From the NCBI RefSeq assembly GCF_002865645.1, contig NW_020194575.1, positions 1,449,381-1,513,380 on the forward strand: DNA of 64,000 nt, written 5' to 3'. The position numbers and the translations under genes were made by a program. The notes under the pieces were generated by a model. It searched no databases and was not told the origin of the DNA. It saw only the letters and a program-made list of their open reading frames with translations. This document shows positions 36,546 through 51,003 of the stretch, one piece after another; the stretch's first letter is position 1, and the number at the start of each line of letters is the position of its first letter. This DNA comes from Hyaloscypha bicolor E (taxonomy: Eukaryota; Ascomycota; Leotiomycetes; Helotiales; Hyaloscyphaceae).

Positions 36546-38100
36546 TGCGACTCATTAAATTGAATGTAAAGCACCCAGAAATATGTGCGCAAGATGCTGT
36601 CTCGCTTTTATACTTTGCCCCGTTCCTGGTCTCACTGTTTGGTAGACGTGATGCGTGGTCGGTTTGCAACTGAAGGCGGAAAATCCCCCAGCCCCATTTG
36701 AGACATTCATGTACGCTAGGACAATTGTGGCCAGTTGGGCGCTCGCGATGATCTAACGAGAATATTGATTTTTCTTTCTTTTCTAGGAAGCCGCTCAGAA
36801 TTGATTTTATAAGGGGAACTGTGACGTCCTTCAGTCGATGGAAGAAGAAGAGCCGAGACAAACCTGCTCTTCTCTTACCTGCCGAGGCGAAATCAAACTG
36901 CTGTCGCGTTGTTGGAGGTCGCCACTATCCTGTGGATTGCGGTTAGAGATCAAGAGCGCTAGATATTAGAAGGAAAACGTGGAAGAGAAAGAAAAGGAGA
37001 AAGTGGGACACGGACATGAACATGGGAAGTTTGCCAGCGTTCGCAACTTTCGCATACCCACAGCTCTCACATCTCGTAATTCTACTGATGCGTACAGTGG
37101 GATTCATCTGACCCATGTTTGTTTAAGTCCGCTCTGATTGGTTTCTATATACCGACACCTGTTCATGAGGAGATCACCCAAGTAGATCGTGACACCTCTC
37201 CGCTAAGTCTCTCATCGTATACTTCAATGCTCACACTAGCAGCTCAGGCTACAGGAATTTTCTCGTGTCCAAGAAGCTGAGGCTTACTAACCTCAAAGTC
37301 CACCGGTGGCCTTCTCTTCTGCAAGAGGTAGCTCTGTTTCTTTTTTCAGCCTGTCTTATATGGCCTGTAAGGAGACTCACAATCTGCTCCATCGTCGGTG
37401 CCAAATAAGCATTTACTAATCAGGTATACACATAATATATACCCTTACTCTAATAGAAAAGAAGATGTCTGCCTTATAGAAACGGTGAAGATCATCTGCT
37501 TTACTAATAACCTTCGTCGAAACTTCTCTTGACCTATTCTTCTGCTCTCTGTATCTTGTTGTCATAACTTGCGCGTTAGCATATTCCCCTTGCATGGCTA
37601 AAACGCGGGCTTCTACAAATCGCCCTTTTGCGATGTGCGCCAAATATTCCATCGCTTCTCGATATTGGACGCGATAAATAATTATCCTGTCAGCCTTGGG
37701 CCTGAATCAAGTCGTGATTGACGCGAGGAGTTCGATTGGGAATTGGGGGACGAACATTGAAAAGAAAAACAGTGTGCCCCTGTGACGGCTGGTGTCACAT
37801 GGGTGCTACGGGTTGGTTTCAGCTAAGGTTCCAAGCTATGGTTCAAACCAAGCTTGCTTCAAACCAAGCTCGCTTTAAACCAAGCTCGGCGTTTCAGTGG
37901 TCTTGGCCATACCTACTTATCCACTGCCACACCTCACTCCTTCTCTCCTTAGCTTTAGATTCTGTAGGATATTGGAATTATAGATCTTTGAGCATTATTC
38001 CATTGCTTTGTTCCTGCCATTACAGCCTTTGCAAATCTCTGCAATACCCCTATTCTACAGGCATAGCATTCCTAAATATGGATATATGCCCAAAGCGGTA
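36546..38100. other. Intergenic, normal composition
   Basis: No gene recognised up to the edge of the AT island. A small tandem repeat is at 37842-37889. Confidence 0.4.
37842..37889 (+). repeat. Three 16-bp tandem repeats
   Basis: Units at 37842, 37858 and 37874 read TTCAAACCAAGCTTGC, TTCAAACCAAGCTCGC and TTTAAACCAAGCTCGG. Confidence 0.8.
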
Positions 38101-39378
38101 ATAATAGGAGGCTAACTCTAATTAGAATGCATAAGTACCCTCTCTGGGCAAATTCTAGAACAGATACTTATATATTTGAGAATTTAATTTCTTTTTAGTC
38201 TTCTTTTTCTATACAAGCTAATTTTTATAATTTTATTATAAAATAAGCCTTTCTTTTTTGGCTATTTTTTTGCCCCAAATATATTTCTCTTTTACTTCTT
38301 ATAATTACTTAAAAAAGTATATCTTTAATATATATATATATATATTTATTTTTAAATATATATTATATAATATTATATATTAAAAGCATATAATAATATA
38401 TCTTTAGCTTATTAAAATCCCTAGTATTAATAAGAAATAAGCTTTAGAACTTCTAAAACTAATATAATAATTAATATATATAAAGATTATAAAATAAAAA
38501 AATTATATTAATAATAAAAGATTTAATTAAAAATAAATTCAAATAAATTATAAAGCTTAAAATTATAATAGTACTAGCTAGAAATAACTATTATATAACT
38601 AGTTTCATTTATATAGCTAATACTTCTCTTCTTTTATTTCCTTTTTTTCTTTCTTTTTTTCTTTTTTCTCTTTAGCTTAGTATTTTTAATATATGAAATT
38701 CTTAAATCTTTAAGCCCTTACTATTACCTTAATTCTACTATTATAAAAATTACGAAAATTATTTAATATATAAGTTTAAAAAGTTATATTAATTTTCGAA
38801 TTAAATAAACTTAATATATATTATATTTTTTAAATTATTACTTTTCTAGAAAATATTTATATAAAACTTATTTTTAATTATATTATAATAAGAAATAAAC
38901 TAATATTTAATATAATTATATATTTTTATATAATTTCTTAGTTTTTATTTATTTAAAATTTAGCTTTCTTTTTTTTATAAAATAAATATTAAGTAATATA
39001 ATATTCTTTTAATTTATAAGTATATCTAATTTAATTCTTATTATATATTATATTATATTATATTTTTAATATTAATCTTTTTTAATACTTTTCTAAAGCT
39101 TTTTTCTAAACTTCTAATTATTATAAATATAGCTTATATTATTATTAAATTAATTCCGGCTTATAAATTAATAATATATTTTTATTTAAGATATAGCTTT
39201 TAATTATATATATAAAGCCTAAAATTAAAGGCCTAACTAAATATTATATTTCTTGTTTTATTTATATTAATTTAAAAAAATCTTTTATATAAGCCATAAT
39301 AATTATAAAATATATAATTATATATTAAAGAATATTCTTTATAAATTTCCAAAGATTTATTTAAGTTTTTTAAATCTA
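38101..39378. other. AT-rich island, left of the copia element
   Basis: Composition drops abruptly to very low GC. Includes a TA microsatellite around 38330-38345. No ends of another element are recognisable; it probably derives from an older RIP-degraded repeat into which the copia element inserted, continuing at 45798-46040. Confidence 0.55.
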
Positions 39379-39383
39379 ATTAT

Positions 39384-39696
39384 TAGTATAGCTATTTCTT
39401 TAGGAGTTATATATATAGTTACGGGATATAAGATACGAGATATAAGTAATAGGATATAAGTAATAAGATATAAATAATAGAATATGAAATACGGGATATA
39501 ATTATATAACCTCATATCTTATTAGTAACTTAACTAATAAACTAGATCCCTTTAGGCTTAGTAGATTTAGGAATTATATATTAATACTATAATATTATAA
39601 TCTCTATTTCTAAATAATAATAACTTTACTAACTAATATAACTAGTATTTCTATACTTGTATAATAGTATTATATATTACTAGTAAACTAATACTA
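39384..39696 (+). repeat. 5' LTR of the copia element
   Basis: 313 bp, same length as the 3' LTR but more AT-rich. Inferred original termini TG..CA have become TA..TA. Confidence 0.92.
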
Positions 39697-40184
39697 ATTA
39701 GTTTATATATATAGATTAGAGAAGATTTTAGATTAGTCCTAAAAGTATTTAGTAACCTAAAACAAATCTAGTCTATTTTATATTAAAGAGAGAAATTACT
39801 TATTAACTTTATAAAAGTATTTAGTAACTTATAAAAAATATATCTAGCTCTTACTAATTAATAAGTAGTTAGCTATTTAATTATTTATCTATTTAACTTC
39901 TATTATTTTTTAAAACTAATTTCTTTTAGTCCCAAGACTACTTTCTTAGAAACTATCTTTTCTACTTATATAATACTTGTATTTATAAAACTCTCTTTCC
40001 AGAATATATATCCTATATATATCCTTAAAACTCTTTAATTACTACTTTAATTTTATTATTAAATTAAGTCCTTCGAGTTTTAGACCTTTCCGGAATTATA
40101 ATATTTTACTTCCTAAATTTCTTATTATAGACAAAATATTTAAGGGCAAAATATTTACTTTAATACCTATAATACCCCTAGATA

Positions 40185-40312
40185 TCTGAAATATCTGGTA
40201 TCTAAACCAGGTATCTAGTATTTTAATAACCAGGTATCTAATATCTCAATTAGATATCTGAGCTAGGTATCTGGTATCTAAATCAGGTATCTAAACCAGG
40301 TATCTGGATATC
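40185..40312 (+). repeat. GGTATCT-rich imperfect tandem array in the copia leader
   Basis: The words CAGGTATCT, GGTATCTGGTATCT and AGATATCTGA recur about ten times between the 5' LTR and the first coding remnant. Confidence 0.7.
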
Positions 40313-43300
40313 TTTACTACTAAACTCTTTCTATAAACCTATTATAAACTACCTTATCTTTAAACCCCTCCTGCTATAAACTATATATATATACTAGGAA
40401 GAACCTGAATTTGGTTTAATATAAATACTAATAAAAGAAAGAAACTAATTAAAAAATAAGAAAATAGTATTAATCCGGTAACTATAATAAAGGCTAAACT
40501 TTAGGAATATATAATTATTAAGATATATTAGTATATCTTATATAAGAAAAGTAATAATAATCTATAGAATCTATTCTAGGATAATTTTAAAAACTTTAAT
40601 ACTATAATATATAATCTAATTAACTATATACTTATATAAAATCTTTGAGCCTAACTTTAGTATAATAGTATTTATATTAAATAGAATTACAGAAATCTTA
40701 CTATTATATAATTCTTTATTAACTTTACCTAAAAAAATAAAAAAACTATATAAAATAAAGCTAATATTATTAATAATAATCTAATTAGAATAAATTTTTT
40801 TTAGGGACCTATTATATTAGTTTATCTTATTCTAGATAGAACTAAATAATCTTAGTTAAGAAATTAAGCTATCTATTTACTTCTTCTAAATTAAGGCTAT
40901 TTACTATTTTTACCTTTATTACTACTAGTATTACTACTAAACCCGAACTATTATTAATTAGTATCTACTATTTCTACTAGAAAGCTTATTAGGGAAATAA
41001 TAAAGATATATTTTAAAGTATAGAAATATAATAGAACTAATAATAGTTTTAATTATAAACTTATTATTTTCCTTAATATTTACTAATATATAAAGCTTCC
41101 AGAAAAAGTACTAGTAAGAGCTTTTTCTACTATATTAAAGGAACTAGTATAAGACTACTTCTATAATAACTAGCTCTAGAGCCATATATATAAAAAGGCT
41201 TATATAAATATCTATAGCTTCTTTAAAGGCCCCGGTTTCTATTATTAAAATTTAAATAAATAAAATATTATTACCTTAATAATTATAATAATAAAGAACC
41301 TTAAAAAAAACAATATTTAAACTTGTTTAAATACTAATTAATAATCTATATAAATTATAGTATAGCCTTATTCTTACTTTATAAAGTATTAAATTCCTAT
41401 ATAATAAGATTATTATTTCCTATTAAGGCTTACTAGTATACTAATATATAATCTCGAACTCTTCTAATAATCTCGGCTAGCTTATTAATAAGCTCTAATT
41501 ATCTATTACTATTTATAAAAAAAAGTAATAAATTACTACTAAAACTTATTTTACTAATTAATAATACTATTTTCAAAATCCTCTAAACTATTATCTATTT
41601 AGAAATTATAAATACGGATCTAGCCATAACTTCGGAACCCGTAATAATTACTTTAAGTCCTATAATTATAATAATTATACTCCGAAGTCGTATTTTATAT
41701 ATAAGAGACCCAAATACTATTTATAGAAATATATACTAGAGAAATAAGAGACTAAGAAAACTTAATTTAAGAATAGAAACGTTTACTAATTTAGATCCCG
41801 AAATACTTATAACTTTAATAAATACTTTAATAGTACTTATATATAGTATATTACTAAATTTAAAAAAGAAAAGAATAATAAAAGTAATAAGAATAAACTA
41901 GTAAGTAATACTTTTAAAGCCTTACTAGTAGAAACGAATAAAAGAAAGAAATATTACTCTAATTTCTATTTTATTTCTATTAAAAGCTTTCTAGCCACTT
42001 CTATAGCTCCTATTTCTATTATTTCTATAACTAATACTCTTATAAATAACCTTACTTTCCTTTTTCTTATATACTAGATAATAGGCGAAAATCATATTTT
42101 AAAGCCTATTAAATAAATAAAAGATATCTAGATATTTATAATTAATAATATATTAAGATATAATACTTACTACTTTTATAAAGTTATAATTAATACCGGA
42201 GTCTCTAGATTCTTAACTATTAGTTCTAACTAATTTCAAGCTTTATAATAAACTAATAGTAATATTTAACTTAATAAAACTACTAAAGATTAAATTAATA
42301 TCTAGTTTAGTATTAGATCTATATTTTCTATTAGATCTATAATAATAAGAATACTAATTAGGCAAGTATAATTTCATATTATATTTATAAAAACTTTATT
42401 TTTACTTAGCTTAACTAATATAAATAAGCTAGAAGTTTACTTTAATAATTTTACTAATTATCTCATTATTTCTAATAAATACTTTATATCTATAATATAA
42501 TGTTTTAAATACTCTTTTTTGTTTTGAAATACTATTCTATAAAGCTTTATTTCCGAATTCTTTACTTATAACTCCTGCTTTCTTATAAAAATCAAATTAT
42601 AATATCTATACTACTATTTTAGTTATTTATTTATTAGTAAGCTTTAAAATATACTAGAATAAGCAGGCTATAATATTAATATAGAAGCCCTTAAGTATCT
42701 TATAAAATACTATAAATAATACTAGAAATTCGGATAATTACCGGAATAATTTAAGTTTAATCTAAGAAATAATATTAGCTTTAATTACTTTATTATTATT
42801 AATATTTTCTATATTTCTAATAAGCCTATATTTTATATTATTAATAAAGATACTAGATATTAAGCTAGCTAATAGCTTTAAAATATTAGTATATTATATA
42901 CTTGGGATACCCTAAAGTAGTATTAGATTAATATTTATTTAGGCTCTCCTAATTAGATTATAGTAAATACCAGAAAGTAGTTTATTAGTAAGAAGTTTAT
43001 TTAGCTTATAAATACTATAGGAACTAAGGTTAAAATCGTTCTTATAAAAACTTATAGTTCTATTAGAATTATAAAATATTACTATAGCCCGATTTAATAT
43101 ACTTATCTTATTATTATAGCCGAAATTAATAGAATTAATAAGAATATTATACTTTAAATAGCTTTTAAGGCTATTAATAATTTTACTAGACCCGATAGTA
43201 TTATCCTAATTCTTTTAATTTATAGTACTTTATTTTAAATAACTAAATATAATATCTTATTACTAACTATATTATAGTAATTAGTAGTACTTAAAAAAAA

Positions 43301-45479
43301 TAATAGTAGAAATTCAAAAGCTTTAAGCTAGATACCAGATTACAAATACCCTAAATACCCGAAATAGTTCTAGTATTACTAATATCTATAAACTTCTTTT
43401 AAATTCGAATATTCTTATATAATATAAAGGAAATACTAGTTAATCTAGTAATTAGGATAAGTTATATAACTTAGTAGCTATTAATAGAAAGAACTATATA
43501 CTAGCTCTATTATATAATAATACCATCTTTTACTTAATTTCTATAAAGCCCTTTTATATAAGAGATATTAAGATTATTACTAATAGCCTCGAACCTGAAC
43601 CTATTCCCGAACTCTATAATAAGACTAAAAATAATATAGATATAATTCCTCCTATTATTCCCGCTATTTTACTAAAGTATAATAGAGAATACTTTTATAA
43701 GAATCCGGATATTATAGTATTTCTATAGGATAATAACTTATATAAGAACTCTTATTAAGTTAAAGTTACTAGCTTTCTAGAAAAAGATATATTTAAGATT
43801 ATTTCTAGATTTTAGATACTAAAAGAAATATATATTTTTAATTCTTGGTTTATTAATAAGATTAAGAATAAGGATATAAAGAGAGAGTTTAAGAAATCGA
43901 GACTAGTTATCTAGACTTATAATAATAGTAAGAAATATATAGTATTAATATAATTACTTATTATTTAATATATTAGCTAGAGAATTATTTTTAGTATTAC
44001 TATTATAATAATAAATATTATAGAACTATATTTATATAATATCTTATAAGCTTATATCTAATTAATAATTTTGCTTAATTATAATTTTTATATTAACTTA
44101 TCTTATAAGCTTATTAGAGAGCTAAATCTAAATAATAATTTGGTTCTAAAAGTTATAAAACTACTATATAATATACCGGAAGCTAGGAACTACTAGTTTA
44201 AAACTTATTATTCTTACTATATTAATAAGCTTTTTATAAAATAGTTAACTTATAACTCTTGCCTTCTCTATAGTAAGTAATTCTTCGAAATTATTAGCCT
44301 TTAAACTAATAATATCCTATTTATTAAAACTAATAATTTTATAAAAATAAAATAACTAAAGCTCTATAAGACTAAGTTCTTAGCTAAAAAGTATAAATGC
44401 CTTATTATTAACTATAATCTTAAGTTTAATAAAGGTATTATTTATATAAATATTACTAGAATTACTCTTATATAAGAATACTAGTATAAAAACCTCCGAA
44501 TTATTTCTATAAAAATATTACTACTATAAGTAATAAGAGTACTATTTATTAAGATCTCTTTATTAAGAACTAATATATTACCTAATATATTAGAGAAGTA
44601 TATATTATATTAGTCTATTAACTAGAAGCTTTATATAACCTATTAATTATAGCCTAGGCTATTAAACCCTTAGAAACTAATATAAAAATATTTAATAAGT
44701 ATATTTAATAGCAAATTGAAAATACTATTAGAGAACTAAAATTTATAAAGCTAGTAAAAAAGTTCTTATATTTAATTATTTTTACGAATACTTTATTTAT
44801 AAATAATAGAGATTTTTTCTCCCAAATTAGATATATTCTAGTTCTAGTAAACGAAACTAGATATACTAATATTATCTACTAGTTCTCTACTAAATATAAG
44901 AGAGTTACTAGAAGTATTCTAGCTTTAGAACTCTATAGTATAGCTTATAATTTTAATATAGGTACTTTAGTTATATCTATAATTAATAAAGTATTAGAAA
45001 TAGAACTATTACTAGTAGTTTATACGGATTCAAAGTCGTTATATGAATGCCTTATTAAATTAGGAACTACTCGAGAAAAGCATCTAATAATTAATATAAT
45101 ATATCTCTAGTAAATATATAAATAATAAGAGATTATAGAAGTTAAATAGATTAAGAGAGAATTAAATCCTACTAATTCTATAATAAAATCAAAACTAATA
45201 AACGCCCTCAAATACCTAATTAATACAAATACTATATAATTAGATATAGAGAAATAGGTTAAGTATAAATAGGGCGGGAAATAAATATATAGAATGAGAG
45301 AATATTATAAGAGAGGAAGTTATATATAAAAGACTATAGCCTTTAGTATATAACCAAAACCTTAGAAGTAATATAAATATATAAAGTATTTGGGAAATCT
45401 GGTACTAGGCCGGATTAGGGAATTTATATATAATTAGAAGGAGATACTATTTTTCGCGTTTTTAGAGAGTTTCTAGTAT

Positions 45480-45792
45480 TAGTATAGCTATTTCTTTGAG
45501 AGTTATATATATAGTTACGGGATACGAGATATGGGATATAGGTAATAGGATATGAGTAATGGAATATAAGTAATAAAATATAAGATACGGGATATAGTTA
45601 TATAACCTCGCATCTCATTAGTAACTCGACTAGTAGACTAGACCCCTTTAGGCTTAGCAGATTTAGGGATCGCATATTAATACTATAATACTATAATCCC
45701 TACTTCTAAATAATAACGACTTTACTAACTAATGTAACTAGTATTTCTATACCTATATAATAGTGCCATATATTACTAGTAAACTAATACTA
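45480..45792 (+). repeat. 3' LTR of the copia element
   Basis: 313 bp, keeps more C and G than the 5' copy (for example CCTCGCATCTCATTAG against CCTCATATCTTATTAG). Confidence 0.92.
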
Positions 45793-45797
45793 ATTAT

Positions 45798-48700
45798 TAT
45801 TAATATATTAATATTAAACTAAATAAATTTTTATAATATTTTTATTAAATACAAGTTTATATAATTTTAATAAATATAGATTTTCTTATTTAATATAATA
45901 AAAATATAAAAAGTAAAAAAGTAAAAAAGATTTTTATATTTTAAAATTCGAATATTAATTAATAACGAATTATATTAAAAATCTAATTAATAGTTCTTTT
46001 TTTAATTTTTGTTTTTTAATTGATTTTATTTTATAATTGCAATATTTACTATTAAAAAGTTATTATAGGTATAAAAGGGCAACTATTTTATCGGGTTTAG
46101 ATCAGACCAACTATAGCCCAAGAGCATGGAAGCCCTTAGTTTCCAGCCTGCACTGGGTGGAATGGCTGAATTGTGGCAGGCCGCATAGAGGGGAAGCTGG
46201 GAAGGCAGCACTAGCAGCATTCAGCAGACAACGCAGTCCGGAGTAGTACTACGGTAGTTCCTTCCTAACGGGTAAACTTCTCCGAGCAACCTCGACGCTG
46301 CTGCACGCCAACGCCACGCCCTGCTCTCTGATTAGTTGGGTCTCGGGTTGCGGCCGACGCGACAGGCCGCGCACGAAAAATCGCGCGAAACGCGAAATCA
46401 CACGACAGCTCGGTTCAGCTCAGCAACCAGAATTTACCCCCCTCCTCTCTCCTTCGCCGCTCCCCCCCTACCCCTTCCCCCCCCCTCCCCCCTTTTCTCA
46501 TTGACGCGTCGCGAAAATCGCGCGTCGTCACCAGACCCATCCTGTTTGTCTCTACTCCGTACCCGGCTTGCATTCTGCCTTGCTGCTGCCTCCTCGGCCG
46601 TTCTCTGCTCGTCGCGTCGCCCGAGAGCCAACCAGACCCCAGAGAACGAGATCGCGTCGGGAAACTTTGCACAGAGATAAACACTGGCGCGGAAGTGGCA
46701 CGAAGTCACCCCACCACATCGTGCTGCTGGCCTGCATCCCCTATCGAATGGCAGACGCACGAGCGAGGGGGTTCGCCCGACTTCAACTGCGGGATCATCC
46801 CACATGCACAGGTGCGGCTTGGTATACGACATATTGGCCGGAATTCTACCTCGACGCCTATCTGCTTCAACCCCCTTGCAATATGCTAGTTCTAGCCCAT
46901 GCATTTTCCTTGCCACCTACGATCCAAGGCTTCGTCGTCTCACTTCAAAAATGTGGTCCGCTACAGGAAATAAATTGCATTGCCCCAAGGCAGCCATTCC
47001 AGAATCCACATGTCCTTCCGGTAAGAGGAAGAGGAAGCGGCTGGAAGCCACACAGTCTGCCTAACCTTAGCGGCAAGTTGCCTCATTCACTCCCAATATA
47101 ACTACATGGGAACCCTGGCAGCCGAATTTGACCGTAGTCACGTCATGAGTAGTGGCGTTCTCATCCCGTCCATCCTGCTTGCTTCCCGAATACGCAAAAA
47201 CTCTTGCGTAAACGGCATTTATTTCATCAGCTAGAGATGGCGGATAAGGGAGGCCTATTCCCTGCAATTCAAGTGTTGCTCCATTCGGGGTTTTTGATTT
47301 AAAGAAGGGTGTGGGGGGTGTGAGGGGTGTGAGGAATGTGGGTGAGTTTCGGCTGATCATTCGGGTGCCGCCCTCATTGAGACAACCATGCAAGCAGAAC
47401 AAATCTCAGCGGCCTTTGCATGAACATTGAAAACTCGCTGAGCTATTAAAGACGGGACTCATTGCTCGTTCTAGTGCTGCTGCTTGTGCAGTGGCTGCTT
47501 ATAGGCCATTTCAGCGTGGTATAATACCGCTAACAACTCGCCCGCTAGGAAAAATCCAATCGGTGCACTTTGGTTCGTAAGTATATTCTGGCCAAACACG
47601 GCTCGTCAAGAGGTATAAGCCAGATAGTGTCCGCTCACATGTCGTCCCAACCTATTGGAATCCTGACCCACCACCAGAGATTCCACACCCTGTTGGTAAT
47701 GGCTGCATGGTTCCAGCTTAAAATCCGATTCATGGAAGACATACGTTCCGTTAAATCAGATAGGTTATTGCAAGAACTGTACTGGCGGACATGTTCCGTC
47801 AACAGATGCCATTCAATATCTTACACGTCTACGCTTCCAGCACGGTATGCAGAAGGCATCACGACAGCAAACACTTGCGCTGATCAACGATGCTACCATT
47901 CCAAGTCGTTCTATAGTAACAGATATTATGAGGTACGGCTTGAAATTATCCGAGTGGGGAAGTTGGGGGCTGGAGATCGCTGGCCAGCCGGATGACAGTT
48001 CAGGTTGTCCCACCATGCACTCCACAAGCCTGGTCCTGGAATTGTTATTAATCCTCTCCATCAAGAACCAATCGTAAGCCCCTTTAGCACACTTAAGGGC
48101 TGCGAGGAATCAAGTTCCATCCAACTTTCCAAGCTCTTGAATCATTTGAACGTGGGACAGTGTTATCGCCAAGTGGACGAAAGGCAGGAACCGGGCCATG
48201 GTGTGGCACCCCCTGATCGAGACGTTGGTTACACAGCGCTCCGAACTGCGAATCTTTCCCCGGGTCGGGATAAATCAAGGGAGTCTTAGTGCAGATTCAA
48301 TCTCTACTCTTACTTCGCAGACTACCTCGTCCAAATTCAAGACCACGCGGTGCAAACGAATGCTACTCCTGATCAAGAGGAGCAGATTTGGCACCTCCCT
48401 TCGGCGACCGTTGCAGGAACATACTCTGTGATCTTGGCCCTAGCGGTTCCCCCTACTCAACTCGTCATCGTCGCGACCGCTGCATGATCTTGCATTTTCG
48501 CAGCTCAGTTCATCGTCGCGGAGATCACTTCACGCTCCGGCTACCTGCCAAGAGGGAATATGGCACCCAAACGAACATATCGACACATACTATACCCCGT
48601 TTCTTTGTCTCTTTCGTTTGGCCGAATGGCTACTTTTGTTGGGGACCAAGAACACAAGTCGAGAGACAGGTAAGCCAATCTGCCACGTTTGCCATTACCT

Positions 48701-51003
48701 CGTCGTTGCTCCGCCAGGGAGCCAAAGACGCTGGCTGCTGCCCAGAACCCACTCTCTCCCTCCCTCGCTCGCTCTTAAGCAAGTGGCGCTACCTTCTCTC
48801 TACTTCCGATCCGGCTCCTGCTGTCTTGTCAAGAAGTTCCACCAAGGCAGTAGTTTGTCGATGTCTCTTTTCTTGACTGTTACAAGAACTAATGATCTGT
48901 GTCTACAAGATTCGTTACGTTGAACACGAAGGCCTTCTTCGACTCTGTTCTGTGCGTTCACGAGATTCGAGAGCGATCACGAAAGGTGTTATCTACCTGA
49001 AACATCGACATCGTCCCTGCGACGGTTCTGGCATCGGTCGAGAGCACATACAATGGCAGGGTCTGCCATCAAAGAGACGAATACAAGCCGTTATACATCA
49101 TGGAATTGGAGAAATGGGTATAGGGAGGTGCTCCATTGATCGCACGAATAGCAGCGCTACGGCCTTGTAGATGACAGCGCTCTGCAAGAGCTTCGCTGTC
49201 AATTTCCACAGCCTCTGCTTGCAGAGATAAGTTGAACATCCTGGTAATGGGCCTGAATATACGGATTGGGGGTGGATGGGTTGAATGCTGGAACCTTGGG
49301 AGCAAGGAGGCCATACACCTGGAGCTAGAGTTACCAGTTCACTTGGAAATCACAACTTAGATAGATTCACTCGACCTTCAGCACATGAACGAATCTATGA
49401 TAAGTGATTTGTTGCAGACCAAATGCCATTTTCTGCTGCTATACAAGGTCCGCGGAGGAAGAGGGCTTTCTTCAATATGCCAGTTATCATGTTTGAATCA
49501 CAATGGGTTGCTAAGTTCAACGCTCCTTTGACTGTCAACACTGTTGTGAATCGGCAGCAGCAACGGTTGATGCGAAGAGTTACCTTTTCGATCTGGCACA
49601 GCGATTGAGATCGCTTCTTGCTTTGCCTCTACAGTACGTACGGGGCCGTTCAAAATTTGCTTTTGCCCCTGAACCCATCTCCATGGCAGGAAAACAACGA
49701 AATACAACCTAAGCAAGGTAAACAAGGCCCCGGCAGGATGCGATCCGGCTCCCCGAAGATATCTTCCCGTGTAAAGTCCAAATCTACCCAGTCGGCATGC
49801 TCTCATCGGACCATCAGAACGATGCAGCCTCCATCTCGGTCTACACTTTCGGCACCTGAGGGGCTGATCGTTCAACCACCGAACTCCCCGAGATTGCCGG
49901 GCGTGCGGCACACAGGTTTGGGTTGCCCGGCAGGGTTGTCCCCTTCCACGAGGTCCCAGTTTGGATCTTCCAGCTGCTTGGGACATTGTTCCTCACCCAC
50001 CCCCCTGGGCCCGGGACCCATCGAACGCTTCCCCGTCCCAAATTTCACATGTGCGAGGTTGCCTGGCCGTGCTGAAGCTCTCTGTAGTAATACGAGGAAG
50101 GCGTTGGCTCCCTGAATGGCTGGTTTGAACGCGCTGGAGATCCGGGAGTAGCCTTTCTACTGCCGTATTTTATAGTTTCTCAACGATTTCTCATCTATCA
50201 TGACGCAGTCTTCTCAGCAACCTGATGGAATTCAACGGATCTCAAAGTAGATGGTGACATCAGAAGCACAGAGGTCAGGCTTGAGTAATAAGATATCGCC
50301 CGGGATCGGTGGCAAGCTCCAAATTTCCCGCGTGTGGAGCGCAAAAAAACCGGGAAAGCCGTCACTGGTCCGGTCACCAGGCAGATTACAATGGAATTGG
50401 GAACCAGGAGCGTGTTTGACTGAACCAGCAGCCTGAAACAGTCGTGGAGGTCTCGCATGGAATGGGGCTGGTAGACACCGGGGGCCAACAGATGTATTCC
50501 CCCACGATGCAATGTTGCAGGGCTGTTGGAAGCAATGAGACTGGGGTGTCTCGTCGGATCATGGAGCCGTTCCCCCTCAGCTCTCTTAGCTCTGGCTGGT
50601 GCGTAGCCTGCATGATAGGTCAATGCTTGAAGAGGCTGGTCGCGGTCTGGCGATCACCACGCTTCCACCTCCCAACACCGCAATACACAATTACCACTTG
50701 CTCGTTTTTGTTTTTGTTCAGACGGAAGCAACAGCGATGGCAGAAGGTTGACAAACAACTGACATGAGACTTGACTCAGTAATAGGGCTATCGGCACGCG
50801 GACTCGAGTGTATCTCGGATGCCATATTTAACATATCATCACCCTCCCCAAGCAGAAGCAAACACCAAACTCTCTCCTTCGTCGACCACCAACATTCGCT
50901 GTCTTTACCACACACCAAGTAAAGACTTACTTACGACCACCATTTATATTACTGTGCCATCCTCGCTCAATCTAATCTGCCTCAGCCGTCGCCACCGAAT
51001 ACC
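45798..51003. other. Gene-poor stretch: end of AT island, then ~5 kb of normal composition
   Basis: AT-rich until about 46040, then a sharp return to normal GC. From 46.0 to 51.0 kb there are many short frames on both strands but none longer than ~180 codons and none with a recognisable domain. C/T-rich runs (46435-46495, 48760-48780) look like promoter or leader DNA. Part may be a long 5' region of the zinc-finger gene at 51004, or decayed genes; not resolved. Confidence 0.45.

Larger units (their letters stand above)
39384..45792 (+). mobile_element. Full-length Ty1/copia LTR retrotransposon, RIP-degraded (6409 bp)
   Basis: Two 313-bp LTRs (39384-39696 and 45480-45792) begin TAGTATAG and end AATACTA, and the element is flanked by the 5-bp duplication ATTAT (39379-39383 and 45793-45797). 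On the plus strand, heavily interrupted by TAA/TAG, remnants lie in copia order. A protease motif is at about 42192 with NTG for DTG. Integrase follows at 42.6-43.5 kb (TWDTL, GTKVKIVPIKTY). Reverse transcriptase spans 43.8-44.9 kb (NKIKNKDIKREFKKSRLVI). RNase H is at about 45.03 kb (YTDSKSLYECLIKLGT). Nearly all C and G in mutable contexts are lost, as expected from repeat-induced point mutation. It cannot encode any protein. Confidence 0.93.

Noticed and set aside
40185..40312. CRISPR-like array
   Set aside because: Short irregular repeats with no unique spacers, in a eukaryotic retrotransposon.
38101..46040. Mitochondrial DNA insertion or centromere as the cause of the AT island
   Set aside because: Paired LTRs, target duplication and copia pol remnants explain most of it; no mitochondrial gene was seen. 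A centromere cannot be tested here.
46336..46680. 114-codon frame in a C-rich region
   Set aside because: Low-complexity composition, overlapping frames on both strands, no domain.
49498..50115. Overlapping ~160-codon frames on both strands
   Set aside because: Neither shows a recognisable domain or splice context; one is the shadow of the other.
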